Of a stretch of DNA of 64,000 nt, positions 1 to 9,682 are shown one piece after another. Below the pieces are notes generated by a model that saw nothing but the letters and a program-made list of their open reading frames with translations, was not told the DNA's origin and did not search any database. This stretch comes from Plantago ovata (lineage: Eukaryota; Streptophyta; Magnoliopsida; Lamiales; Plantaginaceae), in the NCBI GenBank assembly GCA_028274465.1, contig CM051456.1, forward strand, positions 114,877,397-114,941,396. The letters run 5' to 3'. The stretch's first letter is position 1, and each line of letters opens with the position of its first letter. Position numbers and translations under genes: made by a program.

Positions 1-129
1 TCTACGTAACTAATTCGTTTGGTATATTATTTTAATTTTAGTTTTTATAATTTACATTAAAAGTACACAGCCGATACTCCGAATAGTCATTTAGTGTAAC
101 ATAGTACAGTACTAGTCTATAAACCATGT

Positions 130-245
130 AACAAAGTTGCTACAGTTTCATACATAAAAACATAAAACATACAAATAGTGAAAATTTAACAAAGTTGCTA
201 CAGTTTCATACATAAAAACATAAAACATACAAATATTGAAAATTT
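130..245. repeat. 58-bp direct tandem repeat, two copies
   Basis: Units 130-187 and 188-245 are nearly identical; each begins AACAAAGTTGCTACAG. No gene is visible around them. This looks like a recent local duplication in intergenic DNA. Confidence 0.85.
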
Positions 246-949
246 GATTCCCGTTCTTTTTAAACACCTGAGCCGGGTTTTACCTTCTTTTTTTTTTAAT
301 AATAGGGAATCCACAACCGCTATCTTTCAAGTGTGCATTGGGTAAATTCCACGAGCTCACGTAATAGACTGCAAACTACGTGAACCAATTTAAATCGTAT
401 AAGTGTGATAGACTCTAGTCGGGATGGCATAATCACAAATTCTACTCCCTAAAATTCAAAGATGTGACCAAGATTAAGATATTTCTCAATTTGACCAATT
501 GAATTAACCTTATTATTATTATATTATTATTATTATATGTGATGATGATGAGGGAGATGATTGGAGTCTAATCTTATGATATGAATTCCATTCGGTTATT
601 GATGATGGGCTCGCTCGCGGTTTTGCGAAGTTTAATCCGGTGTCAGTTGGCGGTGGAATTATTAATTTAGGAAGTTGGGAGTATTGTTTTATCAATGATG
701 ATCCACGTATAAAATGCCACGTATATTCAGTGATTAAACAAGAAGCCGTTACCTGACACATCTCAACTTTACCAATTATCCGCTTATTCGGAGCCAAACC
801 GACAGCTTATTACTACTATGTCTTAGGCTCTTAGCATATAGCTTTGCTGGATCAACCGTGCACGCGCTACCGAAGGAACCGGAAAAAGTTATCGAGAAGA
901 AAACTTAAAGAAATACTAATTCATCCGTAAACTTTAATGATATTTAAAC
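246..949. other. Intergenic, no gene recognised
   Basis: AT-rich sequence with short trinucleotide runs (ATT repeats near 511-536). Reading frames here are short and resemble no family I know. Confidence 0.6.
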
Positions 950-954
950 ATTTT

Positions 955-1140
955 CAGTTTAAGTTTATTTTGTTCGCTTTTTTTAATGTCGATTTAATTT
1001 CAAATTAATCATAATTTATTATTAAAAAGTAATTTAAAAATTATATTATAAAGATATACTTTTTATAATTTTATAATCTATCTTTTAAAATTACTTTTAC
1101 ATGATAATTATAATTAATTTGAGTTCAAATAAGAAATGTC
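955..1140. mobile_element. AT-rich imperfect inverted repeat, MITE-like
   Basis: The two halves fold on each other: a left block around 995-1045 (containing AAATTAATCATAA and AAAAGTAATTT) is matched in reverse complement by a right block around 1085-1130 (AAATTACTTTT, ATAATTAATTTGA). The length and the absence of coding content fit a small non-autonomous DNA element. A similar but distinct element lies at 5921-6181. No clear target duplication was seen. Confidence 0.4.
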
Positions 1141-1149
1141 CAAAATATG

Positions 1150-1680
1150 CACAATTGTATAACAATTTCAAGGGGTGTCCAATGCGCTACTAGACCCACA
1201 CCCTAACTCTGTGCATTCATAATTATCTATAACACTCCCCCTGAATGAACACGAGTTGAGGATTGTGAATACGCTTGTAAGGATACTGCCCCATTAAAAA
1301 CCTTGCTAAGAAAAACACAGTGGGATAAAAAACTTAGTCAAGGGAAAAAAGAGTGCAGTGCGTATTTAACTCCCCTCGTTCGAGTATCACTTCAAATCTT
1401 TGAGCCGTCGCATTACAATCCTTCGAACCATCTTCTCAAACGTTGATGTTGGAAGAGATTTGGTGAACAAATCTGCCAAGTTGTCACACGAACGAATGTG
1501 CCGCACTTGAATAGAACCTTCCTTTTACATATCATAGTGAAGGAAAATTTCGGTGAAATATGCTTCGCTCGATCTCTTTTGATGTACCCATCCTTCGACT
1601 GAGCTACACAAGCTGCATTAACCTCGTATAAAATTGAAAGAATTTCCCCCACACATAACCTGCTTGTAAAAATGACCAAT
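1150..1680 (-). mobile_element. Ty1/Copia retrotransposon fragment: end of pol (RNase H) and adjoining leader
   Basis: On the minus strand 1680-1540 reads ILYEVNAACVAQSKDGYIKR and continues RDRAKHISPKF, the RNase H tail of plant Copia polyproteins. After a frameshift, about 1500-1395 reads DNLADLFTKSLPTSTFEKMV and then ends in a stop. 1290-1350 carries the CCTTGCTAAGAAAAACACAG block common between Copia pol and the 3' LTR. The frameshift and the missing RT and integrase show a dead fragment. Family assignment is firm; the boundaries are approximate. Confidence 0.75.
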
Positions 1681-1689
1681 ATGGTCTTA

Positions 1690-2960
1690 TAACTTTATAT
1701 TTATGGAGATTTGTAGATAGTTATATGTGCGCTTATAATGCTACATCGTTAAAAACCTTGCTAGGAAAAACCCAATGAGATACCTAGTCGAATGGAAAAA
1801 GAGTGTAGCAACTTGTATGATGCGCAAAAACTCTCACTGATGTTTACTATCTCCCCCTGTTTGCAAGATAAATTCTTTTGCATTCTTTTGGAACCTCAAA
1901 AAACATAGCTCATAATTCTCATGTTTCACTTATAGTGAATACATAGATTATACTTATCAATATGTGAAGCAATACATGAATAGATAAGTATTGAGGTTCA
2001 ACAATATATCAAAATCTAGTTCTTCAACAACTTTCCACATTCATTGATTCATGTTCGCCAACATTATATCTTTAGTCCACGAGGGACTGATTACTGATAG
2101 AGAGCATTCATCTCTATTCATCAACTTTCTCAAATCAAATATGTTTCATTGTCAATCCAATGGATATCCATGTGCAACCTTCAAGATTATATAGTCAAGT
2201 AGTTATCATTGAGCAAATCATATGATAATACGTATGTATGCAATATGATACCTAATACAACTATAATAAACTAGATTATGTAAATGACATAACAATAGAT
2301 ATAATATGCATGATGAAAAACTTAGTATCTAGATGCACATGAAATTTGACTCGATAATGCAACAGTACCGTATAAATTTTTGAATTCATCAATCGAATGG
2401 ACATCAGGTCCATGAGCTCTATAATCACTTTGTCGACAGTAAATGAATTTTCATGTAAGATCCCCTTTACATGTTTAATAATCCATATCCATTGAATTTC
2501 GCATATACTTTTCAATTTCTCGGTTCCATGTATACCGGTATATTCATAATCAAATCTCTTTTCATGATTTGTTTGATTCAATACTGATCATATATATCTG
2601 AATATATGTTATGGAGGTACCATTTCCGTGTCTATATGCCATCTATTTTTATTTTCTTGGAACCACATAATTTACATGTTGCACTTTAGGTGCATGAATC
2701 ACAATAGGCAAGATATTCAATTCTCAACACATGTCATTCTATAACCAATATGTAGCTCGGCCACAAATAAGGTCATAGTTGTCTACATTCAAATTATAGA
2801 ATTTCATGTTTTGAATAAAGTAGCATGAAGCTGAAAATTGCATTTTATATTTTAGTGTTCATGTTTGAACTCTCAGATATATGAAGATTAATTTACTATG
2901 TAGTCAAATTGTTTTGACACTCTATAGACCCAAAACATGATGACCGGAAATTTTAGTAAT
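1690..2960. mobile_element. Degraded retroelement sequence, probably Copia leader/LTR
   Basis: 1740-1815 repeats the block at 1290-1350 (TTAAAAACCTTGCTAGGAAA followed by a match to AGTCGAATGGAAAAAGAGTG), so this is a second copy of the same Copia-associated segment. The rest, to about 2960, has no intact gene. A minus-strand frame at 2276-2581 is open but has no recognisable domain. Assignment of the whole interval is inference. Confidence 0.35.
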
Positions 2961-3193
2961 GAGGCACCAGAGAAATAAACAAAATTTAATGATTAAGGTT
3001 CCATTGGTTTGTGAATGAAACCGTTTTCATTTCATATTATGAAACCCATTCTATAGCTATTTTCATTTTTCTTCTTTTGTTATCTTTTACTTTTTACTAT
3101 CATCTTAAAATATTAATTAAAACGTTATGCAATAGGTAAACGTTAGAGAGTTGTTGAAGTAAAATAATATATCGCAAGAGAACTATAACAAAA

Positions 3194-3274
3194 GTTGACA
3201 TGGCCGAGTTGGTCTAAGGCGCCAGATTAAGGTTCTGGTCCGAAAGGGCATGGGTTCGAATCCCATTGTCAACA
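3194..3274 (+). tRNA. tRNA-Leu (anticodon AAG)
   Basis: An 81-nt type II tRNA. The acceptor arms GTTGACA (3194-3200) and TGTCAAC (3267-3273) pair perfectly, followed by discriminator A. The anticodon stem CCAGA/TCTGG encloses loop TTAAGGT, giving anticodon AAG. The A box (TGGCCGAGTTGG) and B box (GGTTCGAATCC) are intact, and a long variable arm is present. No intron and no encoded CCA, as expected of a nuclear plant gene. It decodes CUU leucine codons. Confidence 0.95.
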
Positions 3275-3289
3275 ATATTTTTCTGTAAT

Positions 3290-3700
3290 TTTTCGCTTAA
3301 GAGTTTAGTTGGTTAAAGAGATCTAATTCCATTGCCAACATTTTGTTCCCATACTTTTTGTAATTCTTCGACCCTTATGGTCTAGTTGATTAAATAGATC
3401 TAATCCAAATGTCAACTATAAAATCTTGCCATAAAGGTTTACTCAATTTGTTAAACAGTTCCAACTTCCAATTCATGGGTTAACAATATTTTTGTATTTT
3501 TTCGCTCGTAAGGGTTAGTTGGTTAAAGAGATCTAATTCCATTGTCAACAAATTTTTTGCAAATACTTTTGTAATTTTTCCACCCCTATGGTCTAGTTGA
3601 TTAAATAGATCTAATCCCACTGTCATACAAATGTTGTCATAAACGTTTATTCAATTTGTTAAAGAGTTCCAACTTCCAATTCATGGGTTAACAAATTTTT
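3290..3700 (+). repeat. Tandem debris derived from tRNA-Leu
   Basis: Downstream of the intact tRNA-Leu the sequence repeats short tRNA-like pieces: a D-arm-like TTTAGTTGGTTAAAGAG followed by ATCTAATTCCATTGTCAACA, the latter resembling the 3' end of the tRNA. Pieces lie near 3296-3342, 3370-3417, 3503-3550 and 3581-3625, with longer pieces near 3424-3484 and 3640-3695. 3290-3480 and 3500-3690 are two copies of one larger unit. None can fold as a tRNA because the anticodon arm is missing. Confidence 0.6.
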
Positions 3701-3942
3701 TGTCCGTATGGATTCACTCTCTTCGTTAAAGAGTTAAAATTCTATTATAAACAAAATAAACCTTTTAATATCAAGACTTGGCTAAACTTGGCTAAGTTGA
3801 TTAAAAAGGGAAGTTGATTACGTCATTCTATCTATGGAGTTTTATATGGTTAATTGTTGGTGATTTTCAAACGAGGTTGACATGGCTCCGTGAAAATATG
3901 ATGAATTGGATTCAATGGTGTAAATATAAATACATAATATAT

Positions 3943-4235
3943 ACTCCCTCCGTCCCGCTAAGAATGAGGAAGAGATTTTACATAAATATTAAAAAAGTAA
4001 ATAGAATATAGATATATAGTACAAGTGGGGTTAGGTTGGTATGATAACGAGTAAATAAAAATGTGAGTGAGATATTGTTATAAAGAATGAATTGAATTAA
4101 GAATTAATAAAGTGTGATTAGTAAAATAAAAAATAATATGAATTTATTAAAAATAGACTAAAACATTAAAAATGGGACGTTCAAAATGAAAAAGTGATAG
4201 TACATTATTAACGGAACGGAACAGATCGAGTATAT
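3943..4235. mobile_element. Stowaway-like MITE
   Basis: The left end is TACTCCCTCCGTCCCGCTA; the right end, read on the other strand, is TACTCGATCTGTTCCGTTCC, an imperfect terminal inverted repeat of the CTCCCTCCGT type, with TA at the borders. The interior is AT-rich and non-coding. Another GGAGGGAGTA at 4293-4301 may be a leftover end of a related copy. Confidence 0.6.
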
Positions 4236-4821
4236 ACTCTATATCGGGATAAGTAACATAACTTTGCGTGCATACGTTGTACCCAATAGAATGGAGGGAG
4301 TAACTAATAGAAGTCTTATACTCTAATCTATCCATAATCAATCTGCAGGAACAAGAAAGAGATAAAATGAAGAAGAAAACAAGAATTATTAGTGAATAGA
4401 TATTGACAAGGTCGGCCAACATTACATGTGCAGTTGTATCCTGTTTTTCCATCACTCTTTAATTTACGGCATTCGATCAATGTAACATGGTTTTGCTGCA
4501 GTACCGTTCGATTATTTATTTAATTAACTCTCACTGTCATCAAATAGATTCTCTTACAATAATTATTTAATTAATTAATTATTTATAAACTTATGGGATA
4601 TTTATGGAGTGGTTTTCATAATTATTGCCCGTCGACATATCAAATTGTTGGGAACTCTGAAACGCTAGCTACACACGGCTACACCCTACCCGCCAACGGA
4701 CTGTCTATTCTGTCTAGTTTTTTTTTTTTTTTTTTTTTCTCTTTTCTTCTTCTTCTTTTTTTTTTCCCTCTCTGTCCTTTTTTCTTTTGTATTTCCATAG
4801 AATTGTTAGTTAAACAATTAG
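4236..4821. other. Intergenic, no gene recognised
   Basis: AT-rich sequence with a homopolymer T/TTC tract at about 4718-4766. The open frame across that tract is a poly-Phe artefact. Confidence 0.6.
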
Positions 4822-5611
4822 TATAACGCTACAAAATTTCAAAAGTTTAAGAAGATTAAAAATGTTATTCATACCAATAAGGTGTATCTTTTTTTTTTCG
4901 GAAATTTATCCAAGAACTTCAGAGTTAAATGTGGTTGGCTCTAGATAAATCCTAGGATGGGTGGACTGCTAAAAAGTTTATGGTGTGCACACGAGTGATG
5001 ACGAAGTGCGCGTAGAAGAACCCTTGGTTGGGGCGTTATAAATGGTATTAGAGCCGAAACAGCCCAAACCCACAAGGGGCGGATGGCTGATTAGGACGAA
5101 GCGCGATCCGAACGGTGCGTAATCTGAAAGGGGGTGAATGTAACGCCCCATGATTTCATAGAGTTTAAAGAGATTGAGAAAGCTAGTCATACCCCTGAGA
5201 GCTGCCCGGAAGCAATTACGCCGACCCATTAGTGGTTGGGGCGTTACAAATGGTATTAGAATTGAACCAACCCAAAACACACAAGGGGTGGGAGGGGCAA
5301 GACACGACGAGGACGTCACGCGATCAACGACGGGTGAATGTAACGCCCGAGAAGTTTAGAGAGTTTAAAGGAATTGAGAATTGTAGTCATACAAACAAGG
5401 TGCACCTTTCTTTTTGAGAATCCGTCCAAAAGAACTCCAGAGTCAAGCAATCCTAGGATGGGTGACCTGATAGAATGTTCCCAGTGCACCCACGATTGAG
5501 GACAAATATGCGTAGGAAAATCATGTGTTGTTCTGTGGGGACAACACATTACTCGTAGTAAACGCAACGCCCTAAAGGTTGGGACTTCGGTGTATTGTCT
5601 GGGATGTTACA
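4822..5611 (+). mobile_element. Cassandra-type TRIM retrotransposon with three LTRs
   Basis: LTR A 4822-5040, LTR B 5139-5248 and LTR C 5339-5611 start with TGTAACGCCC-like ends and finish with GGCGTTACA-like ends. Two tiny internal regions (5041-5138, 5249-5338) each begin AATGGTATTAGA, an initiator-Met primer binding site, and end GGGTGAA before the next LTR. LTRs A and C contain a degenerate 5S rRNA stretch (CATCC/GATGGGTGAC-type box, e.g. ATCCTAGGATGGGTGACCTG at 5449-5468), the hallmark of Cassandra. LTR B lacks that section. Flanks ATTAG/ATTAA look like one target duplication. There is no coding capacity. Confidence 0.8.
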
Positions 5612-5728
5612 ATTAAAGATAAGATACTATGAATTTTGATCATATCCCCACAAACATAGGTATACCAAAATTATAGTCAGAGTTAATTAATGGAAGGACA
5701 GATACATATACCAATATTATAACACACT

Positions 5729-5801
5729 GGGGGTGTAGCTCATATGGTAGAGCGCTCGCTTCGCATGCGAGAGGCACGGGGTTCGATTCCCTGCACCTCC
5801 A
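5729..5801 (+). tRNA. tRNA-Ala (anticodon CGC)
   Basis: 73 nt. The acceptor GGGGGTG pairs with CACCTCC (one G-U pair), with discriminator A. The anticodon arm CTCGC-TTCGCAT-GCGAG gives CGC. The A box (TAGCTCATATGG) and B box (GGTTCGATTCC) are intact. This is the best-preserved member of the tRNA-Ala array that continues to about 8.3 kb and the probable functional copy. Confidence 0.95.
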
Positions 5802-5920
5802 ATTTCTTGTTTTGTTATTGGGTTTTCATTAAACAAATCCTCATTTATCCTAAAACCCCTTAAAGTTTTCTCAACTTGATTGTGACACAAATGTCATACT
5901 GCATACCTAAACAAATACTT

Positions 5921-6181
5921 CCTCGGTAAATCCTATTTTATTTTGTTGACTTTTTTGATATCCGATTTGATTTCAAATTAATCATGAAAAAAATAATTTT
6001 AAAAATTATATTATGAAAGTACACTTCTTATATTTTAATAATATAATTTTTAAAATTATGAAAGTACACTTCTTATATTTTCATAATAAAAATTATAAAT
6101 TTATTTTTTTCACAATAAATTATGATTATTTTGAAGTCAAATCGGATATAAAAAATTTCAACAAGTGGGGTGGAAGTACAT
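5921..6181. mobile_element. MITE, Stowaway/Mariner-like
   Basis: The left end TACTTCCTCGGTAAATCC is mirrored by the right end, which on the other strand reads TACTTCCACCCCACTTGT. Internal halves are also complementary (CCGATTTGATTTCAAATT near 5962 against GAAGTCAAATCGGATAT near 6132). It carries an internal direct repeat of ATTATGAAAGTACACTTCTT (around 6010 and 6055). Borders are TA. Non-coding. Confidence 0.6.
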
Positions 6182-6190
6182 TGGAGTGTA

Positions 6191-6797
6191 TAGGGATGGC
6201 AATTTGGGTCGGGCAGCTCGAACCCGGCCCAGGCACAACCCGATTTTGTCGGACCAGACCCGCCCGATCACCCTATTGGCCTGGGCTTGGGCCTGTTATA
6301 TAGGCCCATGGGCCAAAAAATTTAGCCTGCTAGCCCGGCCCAAGTGTACATATGTTTTTTTTTTTATATACTTTATATAATATATGTAAATATGACTATT
6401 TAATTTGTTATTAATACACTAGTAGTATTAAATTAAGTTGTAATTTATATATTTTTCATACTTTTCAATGTATTTATAAGATTTTCTATTGAATTATATA
6501 TTTCAATATACACCACAATCAATAAGTTATAACTTTTTGAAGCATTTTTTATTTTTAATTAAAATCTTTTAATTTTTATTTTTTTTATAAATTAATTCCT
6601 AAAATGGATATCCTTTGATTTTTTTTCGAAAAAAAAAAGGAACAAGCCAGAGCCCGGCCCCGTCCATCATGGGCCGAGATCGGGCCTAAATGTTAGGCCC
6701 GTTATCGGGCTTGGGCCGGCCCTAGGCCTGGGTTAAATGAGTCGGGCCAGGATCGGGCCTCTGGTTGACCGGCCCGGCCCAGTCCATTGCCATCCCC
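6191..6797. mobile_element. Non-autonomous hAT-like element with GC-rich termini
   Basis: Terminal inverted repeats GGGATGGCAAT (6193-6203) and ATTGCCATCCC bound a 607-bp non-coding element. It is flanked by a 7-bp direct duplication GAGTGTA (6184-6190 and 6798-6804), extending to 8 bp with one mismatch, which fits a hAT target duplication. The ends are rich in GGGCC/GGCCC motifs and the centre is AT-rich. It landed at the edge of a tRNA-Ala copy. Confidence 0.65.
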
Positions 6798-6870
6798 GAG
6801 TGTACCTCTAGCTCATATGGTAGAGTAGAGCTCATGCGAGAGACTTGCGGTTTGATTCTCCGCACCTCTA
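6798..6870 (+). pseudogene. tRNA-Ala pseudogene
   Basis: A D-arm block AGCTCATATGGTAGAG and 3' block TGATTCTCCGCACCTCTA match the intact tRNA-Ala at 5729, but the anticodon arm is scrambled and the 5' acceptor strand was altered by the adjacent hAT-like insertion. It cannot fold properly. Confidence 0.7.
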
Positions 6871-7001
6871 TTTTCTATATCAATTATCTTTTTAGATTTT
6901 CATTAAATAAATTACACATTTATCATAAACACAATGTCACTTAAAAGTTGCTTTAACTTTTCTCAACTTGTTGGCGACAAAGTTGTCATAAATACATTGT
7001 T

Positions 7002-7074
7002 GGGGTGTAGCTCATATGGTAGAACACTTGCTTTGTATGGAAACGACACCGAGGTCCCGATTCCCCCGCACATT
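7002..7074 (+). pseudogene. tRNA-Ala pseudogene
   Basis: It starts GGGGTGTAGCTCATATGG with a good A box, but the anticodon stem (CTTGC/GGAAA) does not pair and the T-arm has changed (GGTCCCGATTCCCC). It is part of the tandem tRNA plus spacer array. Confidence 0.7.
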
Positions 7075-7217
7075 CGAATCAATTTTTTTATGAAGTTTAT
7101 TTCAACATTTTCATTAAACAAATTCCCCATCTATTATGAAAATGTGTCAATTAAACGTTGCCTAAACTTTTTTTCTAATTTGTCCAGGATAAATATTATG
7201 TACATATATACATATCT

Positions 7218-7290
7218 TGGGGTTGTAACTCATATGGTAGAGTGCTCGCTTTGCGTGCGAGAGGCAAGGGTACGATTCCCCGCACCTCCA
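7218..7290 (+). tRNA. tRNA-Ala-like gene with anticodon TGC, possibly a pseudogene
   Basis: A 73-nt copy with a perfect anticodon stem CTCGC/GCGAG, loop TTTGCGT and anticodon TGC, still alanine but different from the CGC copies. The A box is altered (TAACTCATATGG) and the B box carries GGTACGATTCC instead of GGTTCGATTCC. The acceptor has an inner mismatch. It may be a recently weakened gene; expression cannot be judged from sequence. Confidence 0.55.
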
Positions 7291-7446
7291 ATATCATGTT
7301 TTCTTATTAATTATCTTTTCGAATTTTCAAACAAAATTCCCATATTTCCTGAAATCAAAGTCCTTTATTTAAAGTTGCTTAAACGTTTCCCAAATTGTCC
7401 GGACAAAGATGTAAGTTACGTACATACATACTCACATACATACATC

Positions 7447-7520
7447 AGGGGCGTAGCTCATATGGTAGAGCGCTCACTTCGCATGTGATCAGAGGCACGA
7501 GATTTCATTCCCCGCACCTT
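7447..7520 (+). pseudogene. tRNA-Ala pseudogene
   Basis: The D-arm and anticodon loop (CTTCGCATG, CGC) are kept, but two extra bases sit after the anticodon stem and the T-arm is broken (GAGATTTCATTCCCC in place of GGGTTCGATTCCC). Confidence 0.7.
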
Positions 7521-7637
7521 CAATTGAGTATTGTTATCAATTATCCTCCTAAATTCTCATCAAACAATCTAAACCAATGCCAGTTAAAAGCTGCTTAAAT
7601 TTTCTCCCAACTTGTTCGTGACATACACATATACATA

Positions 7638-7710
7638 GGGGGTGTAGCTCATATGGAAGAACACTTGCTTCGCATACGAGAGGCACGGGGTTCTATTCCC
7701 CCACACCTCG
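7638..7710 (+). pseudogene. tRNA-Ala pseudogene
   Basis: 73 nt starting GGGGGTGTAGCTCATATGG and ending CCACACCTCG. The anticodon is CGC, but the anticodon stem has mismatches and the B box reads GGTTCTATTCC, losing the conserved CG. Confidence 0.65.
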
Positions 7711-7854
7711 ATCCAAGGGTATAATTTGTTAGTTTTCTTTTTTTTGGATTTCCTCTAAACAAAACCCCTCTTTATCATAGAACAATGATAGTTAAAAATT
7801 GATTCAATTTCTCCCGACTTGTCACTTGTCCAAACAAAGATATTGTTTTGAAAT

Positions 7855-8272
7855 TGGGGTACGGTGGCTCAAATGGTTTGCATGAGTACTCGCATTGCAT
7901 GGTGTTCGAGAGCCTGGTTCAGTGGGAGTAGTAATATGGGTGATATAAACCTGCGATTCGAAAAGTTCGATGGCACTGGTCTTACTTTTTGTAGAATGAA
8001 AATGACTATCTACATGATGCTCTATTGTGGAGAAAAGGCAGAAACCACGAAATACGAAGACCACCATCTGCCCGATAGGAAGTCGATGAGAAATATTCGC
8101 CCTAACCCTCTCAAAAGATGTTGTTCTCCATACAGTAAAGTGAGTGACCACAACGATGCTAAAGACGTTGAAGGATATGCACGAGAAGCCATCAATATGA
8201 CAATTGCCAAAATGACTTCGGGATTAATTTTTCTGATGAAATTTGAGGTTTGAATTGATTCCCCGCACCTGC
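7855..8272 (+). pseudogene. tRNA-Ala relic split by a Copia gag-like fragment
   Basis: 7855-7905 resembles the 5' half of the array's tRNA-Ala (GGCTCAAATGG, CTCGCATTGCATG), and 8254-8272 resembles its 3' end (GATTCCCCGCACCTGCAA). The roughly 340 bp between contains a short open frame from 7936 beginning MGDINLRFEKFDGTGLTF, which resembles the start of Copia gag proteins (a conserved F-D-G-T near the N terminus). I infer insertion of a retroelement cDNA piece into a tRNA copy; no clear target duplication is visible. Confidence 0.5.
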
Positions 8273-8560
8273 AATTTAATTTTTTCTATAATTTTCTTTT
8301 TGGATTCCATTAAACAAATTCTCTCTTTATCATAAAAACAATTAATGACACTTAACAGTTGCTCCAATTATTCGCTACTTGTATAGTTGTATGGGACAAA
8401 AATGTCATACAATTTATTTATGTTTGTTAATTTTCTGTTTAAACTTTCATTAAACAAATTTTTCATTTTTCCTAAAAAAACAGTTAAAACTGTTTCAACT
8501 CTCTCCCACTTGTTTGTGACAAAAATGAACAATGTCGTACATACATGATTAACAAAGCAA
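8273..8560 (+). repeat. Spacer-only units of the tRNA-Ala array
   Basis: The spacer that follows each tRNA-Ala copy (CATTAAACAAAT, then a short gap, then CTTGT-TGACAAAAATG-like) recurs at about 8300-8410 and 8430-8545 without a recognisable tRNA. This suggests the array once extended further. Confidence 0.5.
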
Positions 8561-9290
8561 AGTTAAAATGTTTTGCTACTTGAAATGACACAACAAATAA
8601 CTTCATTAACAACATGTTGATTTACATCATTTGGTAGGTGGTGGCATATTGTGCCATTAGCGAATCTGGCAATTGGTTTAGGTCTTGGTCTAGTAGGTAA
8701 TGAAGTTGGTTGTGTTGCTCCAAGTTTTAAGAGGTTCGGTGGTATTGGGGTAGCGTATGAAGAACACTGGCCGACGCATGTCCGATAACCAAATGAATGA
8801 GTGGAATAAGTGGTTCCCATACCCAAATAAAGATGAGGCAGTTGATTTCTGCTGTTAATTATCTATTATACCCTTTTTTAGATAGTAGATATATATTATA
8901 TAAATGTTTGCGCAAAGATGAGATGTAAAACTTGTTTGTCCGAATGGTAATAGTATTTTCCCATCCAGGCTTGATTCTTGACGTTCCCATTCTATTTGTT
9001 TTTTTTTTACTTCCTTGCTTCTATTTTATTTTAGCTTAATTAACAAATAATATTTATTTTATTTTATTTTTCTTCCTTGCTTCTATTGTTTTATTTTAGC
9101 TTAATTAACAAACAATAGTATACTATAAGCATTAGATTAGTTGTATGTGTTTCGTATTAATTTTTTTCCTTTGACAGTCTACAATTAGTGCATTTTCTCT
9201 TTAAAATTTACTTTTTTTCCCTTCAACAATGATGAAGTATCATACTTAAGTATTTAGTATGTTTTTTTACTTAGAATCTTTTGCCTTCCC
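8561..9290. other. Intergenic, no gene recognised
   Basis: Contains a duplicated CTTCCTTGCTTCTATT...TTAGCTTAATTAACAAA stretch (about 9010-9050 and 9070-9115). An open frame at 8563-8826 on the minus strand resembles nothing I know. Confidence 0.5.
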
Positions 9291-9299
9291 TAATCAAAA

Positions 9300-9682
9300 T
9301 TCATGAATAAGAGGTGCAGAAAAACGGTGAAAAGCAGAATGAGGTGTAGGATGCAGCCATGCAGGTAAGGAGCAGATTGATGGAGAGGTGTAGGATGCAG
9401 CCATGCAGGTTGAGCCGTGAAGAGTCTAGGGAGCAGTTGTTACGAGGTTCCGAATACCGGTGGTGGTTATGGTGCCGTCAAGGTCTTGATCTCATATAGT
9501 GTCCACCGAGCTTGCTTCTTTCGGGGGGAGGGTTCTTTTTATTTTTTCTTGTTTTTTGGGTAGGTTTTGGTTGTGTCAACCGGTGTTGCTTTAGTAATCG
9601 TTTCCGGGTATTTCTTATGCTTTTTAATTAATAAAAAACAAAAAAATTGCCATTTCAAAATAAATAAATAAATAAATAAATC
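9300..9682 (+). mobile_element. Probable 3' tail of a LINE or other polyadenylated retroelement
   Basis: A moderately GC-richer stretch ends GGTTTTGGTTGTGTCAACC, then TTTTTAATTAATAAAAAACA, then an A-rich tail and an (AAAT) microsatellite at about 9658-9681. That arrangement is typical of plant LINE 3' ends. A 25-bp motif starting GAGGTGTAGGATGCAGCC occurs twice (near 9340 and 9384). No coding part remains. Confidence 0.35.

Noticed and set aside
4593-4826. Open frame with long poly-Phe
   Set aside because: Created by a T homopolymer.
8563-8826. 87-residue minus-strand frame
   Set aside because: No recognisable domain; the plus strand also reads open in part, suggesting chance or eroded transposon sequence.
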